Shown here piece by piece: positions 16,215 to 23,579 of a stretch of 64,000 nt of DNA. The stretch is taken from positions 1-64,000 of the forward strand of contig JACJID010000001.1 in assembly GCA_014138725.1 (NCBI GenBank), given 5' to 3'. Below the pieces are notes generated by a model, which saw only the letters and a program-made list of their open reading frames with translations, searched no databases and was not told the origin of the DNA. The position numbers and the translations under genes are program-made. The stretch's first letter is position 1, and every line of letters begins with the position of its first letter. Source of the DNA: Kutzneria viridogrisea (GTDB lineage Bacteria; Actinomycetota; Actinomycetes; Mycobacteriales; Pseudonocardiaceae).

Positions 16215-17692
16215 CCGACTACGACGCCGTGGTGGTCGGTAGCGGGCTCGGCGGCTTGACGGCAGCAGCTTTCCTTGCCAGGGCGGGACTTCAGGTGCTG
16301 GTGGTGGAGCAGGGCGACGGCCCCGGCGGGTACGCGCACGCCTTCACCCGCGAGGGCCGGTACTTCGACCCGGCGATCCACGTGGTGCCGGGCGCCAACG
16401 AGGGCGGCACGATCGACACCGTGCTGCGGCACCTGGACGTGCGGGACCGTTGCCAGTTCGTGGAATCCGACCTGCTGTACCGGGCGGTGGTCGGCACGCA
16501 CCGGTTGGACGCGCCGTTCGGAGCTGAGGCGTTCATCGAGTCGCATGTGCGGGCCTTTCCCCACCAGGCGACGGGAATCCGCGAGTTCTTCCGGCTCTGC
16601 GAACGGTTTCTGGCCGAGGCGCACCAGGTCCCGCTCAAGCTCTCGCTGCGTGAACTCGGTGAGGCGGTGGAACGGTTCCCGGTGCTGTTCGCGCACCGTT
16701 CGGCCACACTGGCACAGGTCGTCAACCGGTACATCACCGACCCGGCCTGCGCCGCCGTGTGCACCGCGAGTTGGCCGTACATGGGATTGCCGCCCTCGCT
16801 GCTGTCCTTCGAACTGTTCGCCCGCTTCCTGTTCACCCAGATGCACGGTCTGTACCACTGCGTCGGCGGCTTCCAGCGACTGGTCGACGCGTTCACCGCG
16901 GCGATCACTCGCGACGGCGGCAAGCTCGTCTACGGCAAGGCGGTGCAACGGGTTCTGCTCGAACAGGAACGGGTCGCCGGTGTCGTGCTCGATGGCGGTG
17001 AGGTCGTTCGCGCGCCGGTCGTCGTGTCCAATGCGGACGCTCGGCAGACCTTCCAGCACATGGTGGGCCTGGAACACCTGCCCACGCGGTTCGTGCGCCG
17101 ACTGAACTCGCTGCAACCCTCCCTGTCGATGTTCGTGCTCTACCTGGCCACCACCAACGACTTGACCGGTGGCACGCATGAGACCTTCGTCTTCGACAGT
17201 GCCGACCACGACAGCACCTTCCGCGCCTTCGAACGCGGTCAGGCCCCGGCCACGGTCGTGGCAGCCCCGACCCTGCTCGATCCTTCCCTTGCCCCGCAAG
17301 GCGAACACCTGATCACTTCGACCGCGCTGGCGCCCTTCGAACCGGGCACGCCGTGGCCGCAACTGCGCCCCGTGCTGACCGAGCGGTACCTGGACCTGGT
17401 GGAGCGGGTCTACCCGGGCACCCGCGAGGGGCTGACCTTCGTGTCCAGCTCGACCCCGCTGACCTTGCGGCGGTACACCGGCAACGACCGCGGGGCCGCG
17501 TACGGCTGGGAGAACACACCCAAGCAGGCCGGGAGCAAGAGGTTGAGCTACCAGACGCCGATCCCCGGACTCTACCTGGCCGGGCACTGGGCACAGGCGG
17601 CCAGCGCGCTGCGCGTGATCGTCTCCGGCGGGCACGCCGCGCAACAGGTGCTGCGTGACGCCGGGCGGACCGAGTGTGGACCCGAGTTGTGA
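16211..17692 (+). CDS. CrtI/phytoene desaturase-like FAD oxidoreductase
   Basis: A 493-residue flavoprotein. The N-terminal dinucleotide motif is complete (DAVVVGSGLGGLTAAAFLARAG, with Glu at VVEQGDGPGGYAHAF), and the C-terminal half ends with PGLYLAGHWAQAA, the second FAD-contact motif. These are features of the phytoene desaturase/carotenoid isomerase family. No phytoene synthase or prenyltransferase is nearby, so a carotenoid role is unlikely. Desaturation or isomerisation of the ACP-bound polyene is more plausible. CrtI-like proteins also accompany cinnamoyl-lipid and proposed ladderane gene sets. The substrate is inferred only from context. Confidence 0.82.
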   Translation: MTDYDAVVVGSGLGGLTAAAFLARAGLQVLVVEQGDGPGGYAHAFTREGRYFDPAIHVVPGANEGGTIDTVLRHLDVRDRCQFVESDLLYRAVVGTHRLDAPFGAEAFIESHVRAFPHQATGIREFFRLCERFLAEAHQVPLKLSLRELGEAVERFPVLFAHRSATLAQVVNRYITDPACAAVCTASWPYMGLPPSLLSFELFARFLFTQMHGLYHCVGGFQRLVDAFTAAITRDGGKLVYGKAVQRVLLEQERVAGVVLDGGEVVRAPVVVSNADARQTFQHMVGLEHLPTRFVRRLNSLQPSLSMFVLYLATTNDLTGGTHETFVFDSADHDSTFRAFERGQAPATVVAAPTLLDPSLAPQGEHLITSTALAPFEPGTPWPQLRPVLTERYLDLVERVYPGTREGLTFVSSSTPLTLRRYTGNDRGAAYGWENTPKQAGSKRLSYQTPIPGLYLAGHWAQAASALRVIVSGGHAAQQVLRDAGRTECGPEL

Positions 17693-17703
17693 GAGGACAC
17701 GAC

Positions 17704-18216
17704 ATGCAGGACCTGGGCCAGCGGGCTCGGTGGATCACCGACCAGCTGTTCAACCTCGGCAACCTCGATGCGGCGCGGACCTGTGCGCCGGACTTCCTCG
17801 GGCACCTGCCGGACTATCCCGACGCCCACGGCCCGGACGGGCTCGCCGAATTCGTGCGCGGGCTGCGCACCTCGTTCCCGGACTTCGGGCACAAGGTGCA
17901 CGTCAGCGTCTGGGAGGGCGACCAGGTCTTCCTGCGCTCCAGCCTGACCGGCACCCAGCGCGGCGAGTTCCTCGGCATACCGCCGACCAACCTGCCCGTG
18001 CTGATGTCGGAGATGCTCTGGCTGCGCTTCGACGCCGACGGGCGGCTCGCCGAGCTGTGGCGGGAGACCAACCCGGTGGCCGCCCTGGACCAGATCGGCG
18101 TGGTGCCGCCGGACGGGGTGGGCCCGGCGGGCCGGTTCGGGCACACCCTGAAGACCGTGGCCAGGCTGGCGGCACTGACCGCTCGGCAACAGCTCGCACA
18201 GCGGAGGTCGGCATGA
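17704..18216 (+). CDS. SnoaL-like cyclase/isomerase-fold protein 1
   Basis: The ATG at 17704 follows GAGAGGA (17691-17697), the only visible gap (11 bp) in this operon. The 170-residue product has the alpha+beta-barrel pattern of the SnoaL/NTF2 superfamily: FNLGNLDAARTCAPDFLGH, LRTSFPDFGHKVHVSVWEGDQVFLRSSLTGTQRGEFLGIPPT, and the ending ELWRETNPVAALDQIGVVPP. Family members catalyse aldol cyclisation, hydroxylation or isomerisation, or simply bind ligands. It lies directly before a second member, so the pair probably work together on the polyketide. The reaction cannot be assigned. Confidence 0.75.
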   Translation: MQDLGQRARWITDQLFNLGNLDAARTCAPDFLGHLPDYPDAHGPDGLAEFVRGLRTSFPDFGHKVHVSVWEGDQVFLRSSLTGTQRGEFLGIPPTNLPVLMSEMLWLRFDADGRLAELWRETNPVAALDQIGVVPPDGVGPAGRFGHTLKTVARLAALTARQQLAQRRSA

Positions 18217-18719
18217 GCCAGGAGCAGTTCTTCCGGGAGCGGGTGATCGAGTTCGTGAACCGCTCGTGGAGCGTGGCCGATCCTGCCGCGCTGGACACGC
18301 TGGGGGAGCTGGTGGCACCCGGCGTGCGGTTCACCATCGGCAGCCGGGCGGAGGTGAGCACGCTGGCGCAGTTCCAGGCCCTGGTGCGGCAGATCAAGGT
18401 TGGGCAGCCGGACCTGGACTACCGGATGGTGGACATGGTGGTGCAGGGCAACCTGATCGCGTACCGGCTGATCGTCACCGGCACGCACCTTGGCATGTTC
18501 GCGGGGGTCTACCCGCCCACCGGCAGGAGGCTCACGCTCAGCGCGATGGTGCAGGTCCGCCTGGACGAGCAGGGGTGCCTGGTCGAGGCGTGGCAGGAGG
18601 GCGACTTCCTCGGCGTCCTGGCACAGGTCGGCGCCATCCCGCCCACCGGGACCGGACCGCTGGGCCAGGTGCTGCACTCGGCGCGCACCTCCTGGCGCCT
18701 GGCCAGGGCGGGCCGGTGA
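18213..18719 (+). CDS. SnoaL-like cyclase/isomerase-fold protein 2
   Basis: A 168-residue paralogue-like neighbour starting at an ATG that overlaps the first SnoaL-like gene. It shows VIEFVNRSWSVADPAALDTLGELVAPGVRF, THLGMFAGVYPPTGRRLTLSAMVQVRLDEQG, and the ending VEAWQEGDFLGVLAQVGAIPPTG, closely parallel to the same positions in its neighbour. Its stop overlaps the P450 GTG. The two could form a heterodimer or act on successive intermediates. No catalytic residue can be named with confidence. Confidence 0.75.
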   Translation: MSQEQFFRERVIEFVNRSWSVADPAALDTLGELVAPGVRFTIGSRAEVSTLAQFQALVRQIKVGQPDLDYRMVDMVVQGNLIAYRLIVTGTHLGMFAGVYPPTGRRLTLSAMVQVRLDEQGCLVEAWQEGDFLGVLAQVGAIPPTGTGPLGQVLHSARTSWRLARAGR

Positions 18720-20062
18720 CCCGGCTCGTGCCCGGTCCGCGCGGGCTGCCGCTGCTCGGGTCGGGGCCTGACCTGGTCCGCGACCTGGTGGGCACCTTCA
18801 CCCGCGGCTGGCGTGAGCACGGTGACGTGGTGCGGTTCCGAGTGCCGGGCAAGGAGCTGTTCCTGCTGGTGGACCCGGAGCACGTCAAGCACGTGCTCGC
18901 AGACAACCAGCCGATCTACCCCAAGGACCCGCAGTCGGTGGGCAAGTTCGAGGAGTTCGTGGGCCAGGGCCTGTTCACCTCCAACGGGGAGTTCCACTTC
19001 CGGCACCGCAGGCTGGCCCAACCGGCCTTCCAGGGCACGCGCATCGCCGGGTTCGCCCCGGACATGGTCGCCGCCGCCGAGGACCTGGTGCGGGACTGGC
19101 GGCCGCTGGCCTGGAAAGAGTCCACAGTGGACATCGTGCCGGAGATGATGCGACTCGCGCTGACCATCGTGATGCGCACCCTGTTCAGCACCGACGTGTC
19201 CGCGCAGGCCGGGCACATCGCCGCCGCCGTGCGCACCTGCAACGCCTACACGAACCTGCGCCTACAGCGGTTCGTGGAGCTGCCCCGGATCGGTCCGAGC
19301 CGCCGCCGCAGGGAGTTCGCCGCCGCCCGCGCCCGGCTCGACGAGTTCGTCTACGCCCTGGTGGCCCGGCGCCGCGCCCAGGGCACCGACTCCTCTCGGG
19401 ACCTGCTCTCGCTCTACCTGGCCGCCCGCGACGAGCAGAGCGGCTACCGGATGAGTGACCGCCAGCTGCGCGACGAGGTCGTCACGATCTTCCTCGGCGG
19501 TTACGAGACGACCGCGCTGTCACTGGTGTGGACGTTCTGGCTGCTGGCCAGGCACCCCGATGTCGAGCGGCGGGTCCGCGCCGAGCTGGAGCACGTGCTG
19601 GGCGGCCACGAGCCGACGGCCGCCGACCTGCCCCGCCTGGAGTACCTGCGCGCGGTCTACGCCGAGGCACTGCGGCTCTACCCTCCTGTGTGGACGTTGT
19701 CCCGGACCCCGTTGCGGGAGGACGTGATCGGTGGCTACCGGGTGCCACGCGGCGCGCAGGTGTTCATCAGCCCGTACCTGGTGCACCGGCACCCTGGGCA
19801 CTGGCCGGACGCCGAGCGCTTCGACCCGGACCGGTTCCTGGGCAAGCGGCCCGGCGGCTGGGCCTACCTGCCGTTCGCGCGCGGCCCACGCGTGTGCCCC
19901 GGCTCGTCCATCGCCTGGCTGGAGGGCCCGCTGGTGCTGGCCACGATCCTGCGCAGCTACCGGCTGACCGTGCCGCCGACGCACCAGGTCCGGCCCAGGT
20001 CCAACGTGTTCCTCTACCCCAGCGGAGGCATGCCCATGCGGATCGAGGAGGTCGAGCCGTGA
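18716..20062 (+). CDS. Cytochrome P450 monooxygenase 1
   Basis: A 448-residue soluble P450 without a membrane anchor. It has the proline-rich start PGPRGLPLLG, the oxygen-binding I helix FLGGYETTALSLVW (intact acid-alcohol pair ET), the K-helix ExxR in YAEALRLYPPVW, and the haem loop FARGPRVCPG with Cys394 as ligand. It would hydroxylate, epoxidise or couple the finished chain. No ferredoxin or reductase gene is adjacent, so electrons must come from elsewhere. The GTG start overlaps the upstream stop by 4 bp. Confidence 0.93.
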   Translation: MTRLVPGPRGLPLLGSGPDLVRDLVGTFTRGWREHGDVVRFRVPGKELFLLVDPEHVKHVLADNQPIYPKDPQSVGKFEEFVGQGLFTSNGEFHFRHRRLAQPAFQGTRIAGFAPDMVAAAEDLVRDWRPLAWKESTVDIVPEMMRLALTIVMRTLFSTDVSAQAGHIAAAVRTCNAYTNLRLQRFVELPRIGPSRRRREFAAARARLDEFVYALVARRRAQGTDSSRDLLSLYLAARDEQSGYRMSDRQLRDEVVTIFLGGYETTALSLVWTFWLLARHPDVERRVRAELEHVLGGHEPTAADLPRLEYLRAVYAEALRLYPPVWTLSRTPLREDVIGGYRVPRGAQVFISPYLVHRHPGHWPDAERFDPDRFLGKRPGGWAYLPFARGPRVCPGSSIAWLEGPLVLATILRSYRLTVPPTHQVRPRSNVFLYPSGGMPMRIEEVEP

Positions 20063-21342
20063 CCCTGCCACCCGGCCCACGTGGTCACTTCCTGCTCGGC
20101 TCGGCGCTGGGCTTCCGCCGCGACCCGCTGGGCACCTTCGAGCGGGCCTGGCGCGAGCACGGCCGCCTGGTCCGGTTCCGCGGTCCGGTCGAGGTCTACC
20201 TGGTCACCGACCCGGCACACCTGGAGCGGATCCTGGTGTCCAATGTGGACAACTACCCGCACCCCGCCGACTTCGACCGCAAGGTGGGGGCCTTCGTGGG
20301 CCGTTCGCTGGTCACGACGAACGGTACCGAGTGGGAGCGGCACCGCGCTGCCGTGGAGCCCGCGTTCCGCCGTGAGCCGCTGCTGGGGTACGGGCAGGTC
20401 GTCACCGAGCGCAGCACCGCCATGCTGGACCGCTGGCAGGCCGCGCGCGGGCCGTTCGACCTCGGCGCGGAGATGCGCGTGCTCACCCTGGACGTGTTGG
20501 CGCGCAGCCTGTTCGACGCCGAGTGGTCGGAGCAGGCGCCCGAACTGGCCGAGGCCGTTCGCGTGGGCATGGAGTACCTCAACCAGGAGCTGATCTCCGT
20601 GCTGAGCCTGCCCGAGTGGCTGCCGACTCCGCGCAACCTGCGCCTGCGCAAGGCCCGTGCCCGCCTGGACCGTTCTGTGTACGCGCTGATCGCCGAGCGG
20701 CGCCGTACCGGAGGCAGCGACCTGCTGTCCATGCTGCTGTCCACTTCGGACAAAGAGGTTCGGGACCACGTGGTGTCGATGTTCGTGGCCGGTCACGTGA
20801 CCGTGGCCGCCACACTCACCTGGGCGTTCACCGCGCTGTCGCGGGAAGTTGAGGTGGTGGAGCGGATCCGCGCTGAACTGTCCGAAGTGGTCGGTTCACG
20901 GCCGCCCACTGGCGCTGATCTTCCGCACCTGAGGTACCTGCGCATGGTGGTGCAGGAGGTGTTGCGGCTGTACCCGCCGCTGTGGCAGGTGCCGCGCACG
21001 CCGGTCCGTGCCGACGAACTCGGCGGCCACCGCATCCCGGCTGGGTCGTTCCTGCTGTTGAACACGTACCTGGCGCACCGTGATCCGGAGTACTGGGAGC
21101 GACCCGAGCGCTTCGAGCCGGAGCGGTTCGAGCGCGGCCGGTCCGCGCGACGGCCGCGCTTCGCGTACCTGCCCTACCTCGGCGGCCCCCGGTCCTGTGT
21201 CGGGCTGGCCCTGGCGAACCTGGAGCTGACCTTGGTACTTGCCGCTGTCCTGCAACGGTTCTCGGTGGACGTGCCCGGTCCGGTGCGGCCGAGCCCGGAC
21301 CTGGTGCTGGAACCTCGCGACGTGCTGGCCTCGGTCCGGTGA
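20059..21342 (+). CDS. Cytochrome P450 2 with altered oxygen-activation motif
   Basis: A 427-residue relative of the preceding P450, with the same proline-rich start (PPGPRGHFLLG), ExxR (VQEVLRLYPPLW) and haem loop YLGGPRSCVG with Cys380. In the I helix the usual (A/G)G-x-(E/D)-T reads AGHVTVA, so Val247 replaces the conserved acid while Thr248 is kept, and the first haem-loop residue is Tyr instead of Phe. Loss of the acid is rare and is seen in P450s with unusual chemistry or poor oxygen activation. The pair probably arose by duplication. Confidence 0.9.
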   Translation: MTLPPGPRGHFLLGSALGFRRDPLGTFERAWREHGRLVRFRGPVEVYLVTDPAHLERILVSNVDNYPHPADFDRKVGAFVGRSLVTTNGTEWERHRAAVEPAFRREPLLGYGQVVTERSTAMLDRWQAARGPFDLGAEMRVLTLDVLARSLFDAEWSEQAPELAEAVRVGMEYLNQELISVLSLPEWLPTPRNLRLRKARARLDRSVYALIAERRRTGGSDLLSMLLSTSDKEVRDHVVSMFVAGHVTVAATLTWAFTALSREVEVVERIRAELSEVVGSRPPTGADLPHLRYLRMVVQEVLRLYPPLWQVPRTPVRADELGGHRIPAGSFLLLNTYLAHRDPEYWERPERFEPERFERGRSARRPRFAYLPYLGGPRSCVGLALANLELTLVLAAVLQRFSVDVPGPVRPSPDLVLEPRDVLASVR

Positions 21343-22400
21343 GGGCGCACGTCATCGGCACGGGCGCCCACCTGCCCGGTGAGCCGATCGAGACCGCGCT
21401 GATCGAGGAACTGGCCGGGCCGCTGCCCGCCGAGGTACTGGACGGCCTGTCCGTGGACCGGCGGCACTGGATGATCGACCCGCGCACCGGTGAACACCTG
21501 GACAGCAACTCCGGCATGGCACACCGGGCAGCGCTGCGTGCGCTGGAGTCGTGCGGGGTCGAACCCGGCGAGGTCGATCTGCTCGTACTGTCCACCGGAA
21601 CGCCCGACTACCCGTTGCCGCAGGTGGTCAACCTCGTGCAGGAACGCCTCGGGCTGCGGCGCTGCGCCACACTGGAACTGCGCTCCGGCGGGGCGGGGGT
21701 GGTGCAGGGCATGGACATCGCACGGATGTACCTGGAGCGCGGCGTGCACCGGACCGCCCTGGTGATCGGCAGCGAGGCCATCTCGCCGGTACTCGCTCCG
21801 GTCTACCTGGGCACCGAGCCGGAACGGATCCGCATGCGCGACCGGATGCCGATCTACATGTTCGGTGACGGCGCCGGAGCTGTTGTGCTGCGCGCCAGCG
21901 AGGAGCCGGGCGGCGTGCTCGGCGCCGCCATGTCGGCGATCGGCGGGGACCGGCCGCCGGGCATCCAGTCGATCGGTGGCGGGACCCACGCGCCGCTCCG
22001 CGCGCAGCAGGCGGCTCGGCGCCTGGTGGAGTTGAAGGTCGACGTGGTCGGCGCTGGGCAGTTCACGCCCGCGATGGTGGTCGAGGCGATCTCCGAGACG
22101 TTGGCGAGCTGCGGTGTCGCCGTGGACGACGTGGACGCGTGTGTCGTACCTGAGGGCAACGTGGGCTGGCTGCTCGATTCGCTGCACGCGGCCGGGCTGG
22201 ACACCCCGCAGTGGCAGGCCCTGGACGGCCGGATCGTGGACAGCCTGCGCACCATGGGCGCCGTCGGCAGCGCAGCGGTCCCACTGTTCCTGGACGAGGC
22301 CGTGCGGAGCGGGCGGATCAGTGCCGGGGACCGCGTCATGCTGGTGGGAATCGAAAGCACGAAGTGGATCTACGCGGGGCTGGTGTTTGACGCGAGGTGA
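21339..22400 (+). CDS. KSIII/FabH-like protein lacking the catalytic triad
   Basis: A 353-residue thiolase-fold protein and the last gene of the operon. The KSIII nucleophile segment (…AACxG in FabH) reads ELRSGGAG, placing Gly118 at the cysteine. The PHQAN His motif reads VPEGN and the GN-x-x-AA Asn motif reads GAVGSAA. The overall fold signature (STGTPDYPLPQVVNLVQERLGL, FGDGAGAVVL) is otherwise well kept, so it is not a recent pseudogene. KSIII relatives with altered triads act as acyltransferases or halt at priming. It may select the starter or release the chain by ester formation. No other priming or release enzyme is visible. Confidence 0.82.
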   Translation: MRAHVIGTGAHLPGEPIETALIEELAGPLPAEVLDGLSVDRRHWMIDPRTGEHLDSNSGMAHRAALRALESCGVEPGEVDLLVLSTGTPDYPLPQVVNLVQERLGLRRCATLELRSGGAGVVQGMDIARMYLERGVHRTALVIGSEAISPVLAPVYLGTEPERIRMRDRMPIYMFGDGAGAVVLRASEEPGGVLGAAMSAIGGDRPPGIQSIGGGTHAPLRAQQAARRLVELKVDVVGAGQFTPAMVVEAISETLASCGVAVDDVDACVVPEGNVGWLLDSLHAAGLDTPQWQALDGRIVDSLRTMGAVGSAAVPLFLDEAVRSGRISAGDRVMLVGIESTKWIYAGLVFDAR

Positions 22401-22423
22401 GGGGGTGGGGGGTTCTTTGGCGA

Positions 22424-22660
22424 GGTGAGTTCCGGGCTGGGGTGGGCGAGTCCCGGTCTCCGGCAAGCGAGTCCCGGGCTGAGGGGCGTGAGTCCCGTGT
22501 GAGGTGGGTGAGTCCCGGTGTGTGGGGTGCGAGTCCCGGTGTGAGGAGCGCGAGTCCGGGCGTCTGGGGTGCGAGTCCCGGCGTGAGAGGCGTGAGGCCT
22601 GGTGTGGGTGGGCGAGTTCCGGGCTGGGGTGGGTGAGGCCCGGCTTCTGCCGAGTGTTGG
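22424..22660. repeat. Tandem array A: about eleven 20-22-bp GAGTCCCG units
   Basis: Degenerate units of the form GCGAGTCCCGGTGTGAGGAGC follow one another directly after the polyketide operon. The period is close to 21 bases, so all frames stay open and the minus strand reads as repeats of the type RDS/GTR. No ribosome site or gene-like start was found, so translation is not supported. A second array of the same unit begins near 23258. Confidence 0.8.
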
Positions 22661-22702
22661 CGTTTGCGGGGTGCACACGGGGTGTGTCGGGGTTGGGGGT
22701 GT

Positions 22703-22820
22703 GGGGTTGGTTTGGTGCGGGTCCCTCGCGGCGGCCGTAATCGGGGTAGTCGGGCCGTGGAGGACGCCCCGATTTCGCCAGCCAGCGTAAGGCCGCCGCT
22801 ACCCGCACAAAACCAACCCC
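22703..22820. other. 118-bp structured element, copy 1
   Basis: The outer arms at 22703-22736 and 22791-22820 pair almost throughout (GGGGTTGGTTT with AAACCAACCCC, GTGCGGGT with ACCCGCAC, GCGGCGGCC with GGCCGCCGC). Inside is a hairpin ATCGGGG (22740-22746) with CCCCGAT (22767-22773), followed by a 17-base single strand ending AGCGTAA. A second 118-bp copy at 42444-42561 keeps the inner core but has different outer-arm sequences that still pair. Compensatory change of this kind implies selection on the fold. Confidence 0.8.
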
Positions 22821-22879
22821 GGGTTGGTGAGGGGCGTACGGGGGTTGGTGGTGGGCGGCACGCGGGGGTTGGTGGTGCG

Positions 22880-23250
22880 GCACGTGGGAGTTGCGGTGCG
22901 TGTCGGACGTTGAGGGGTGGTGTGTTGGACGCTGCGGGGTGGTGTGTCGGCGGCTGCGGTGCGGCGTGCTGGAGGTTCTGGGGTGGTGTGTTGGACGTTG
23001 GGGTGCGGTGTGTTCGGCGTTGCGGTGTGGTGTGGTGGACGCTGCGGGGTGGTGTGTCGGCGGCTGCGGTGCGGCGTGCTGGAGGTTCTGGGGTGGTGTG
23101 TTGGAGGTTCTGGGGTGGTGTGTCGGACGTTGGGGTGCGGCGTGTTCGGCGTTGCGGGGTGGTGTAGCGGACGTTGGGGTGCGGCGTGTTCGGCGTTGCG
23201 GTGTGTTGGAGGTTGGGGTGCGGAGTGTCGGCGGCTGCGGGGCGGCGTGT
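22880..23250. repeat. Tandem array B: GT-rich 21-bp units, with a 70-bp perfect duplication
   Basis: Units such as GCTGCGGGGTGGTGTGTCGGC repeat with a period near 21. The plus strand is strongly G+T biased with many GGGG runs. Bases 22926-22995 and 23036-23105 are identical (70 bp, offset 110), showing a recent duplication. Overlapping open frames on both strands result from the period and lack starts with ribosome sites. Confidence 0.85.
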
Positions 23251-23257
23251 CCCGCTG

Positions 23258-23470
23258 ACCGGAGCGCGAGTCCCGTTCTGGGGTGGGTGAGTCCCGGTGT
23301 GAGGAGCGCGAGTCCCGTTCTCGGTGGGTGAGTCCCGGGCTGGGGAGGGCGAGTCCCGTTCTCCAGCAAGCGAGTCCCGGACTGAGGGGCGCGAGTCACG
23401 GTGTCTGGAGCGTGAGTCCCGGTGTAGGAGGGCGAGCTCCGTTCTGGGATGGGTGAGTCCTGGGCCCCGG
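23258..23470. repeat. Tandem array A', second block of GAGTCCCG units
   Basis: About ten further units of the 22424-22660 type (for example GCGAGTCCCGTTCTGGGGTG) flank array B on the other side, so the order is A, 118-bp element, B, A'. The array stops about 110 bp before the DUF222/HNH gene. Confidence 0.8.
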
Positions 23471-23566
23471 TGAGGGGTCTCGTCGACTGGCCAGGGTTGG
23501 GTTTGTGGTGCGGTCACCCACATGGGTAGGCATTGGCATGCAACGGTTTTGAGGTGGATTGGGGAG

Positions 23567-23572
23567 TAGAAT
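23567..23572 (+). promoter_or_regulatory. TAGAAT -10 box, probably leaderless start of DUF222/HNH gene 1
   Basis: TAGAAT ends 7 bases before the ATG at 23580, the spacing expected when transcription begins at or next to the start codon. The second DUF222/HNH gene has the same hexamer 6 bases before its ATG (42596-42601). No convincing -35 box is present. Confidence 0.5.
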
Positions 23573-23579
23573 TGTTGGT

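Noticed and set aside
16211-17692. Carotenoid biosynthesis cluster
   Set aside because: No phytoene synthase, GGPP synthase or lycopene cyclase in the neighbourhood.
22424-23470. CRISPR array
   Set aside because: Units are degenerate, contiguous and lack unique spacers of constant length; no cas genes are present.
21174-23523. Long minus-strand open frames (741 and 395 codons) across the minisatellite
   Set aside because: They arise from the 21-bp period, encode low-complexity Thr/Pro/His/Arg repeats, have no ribosome site and run antisense into the KSIII and P450 genes.
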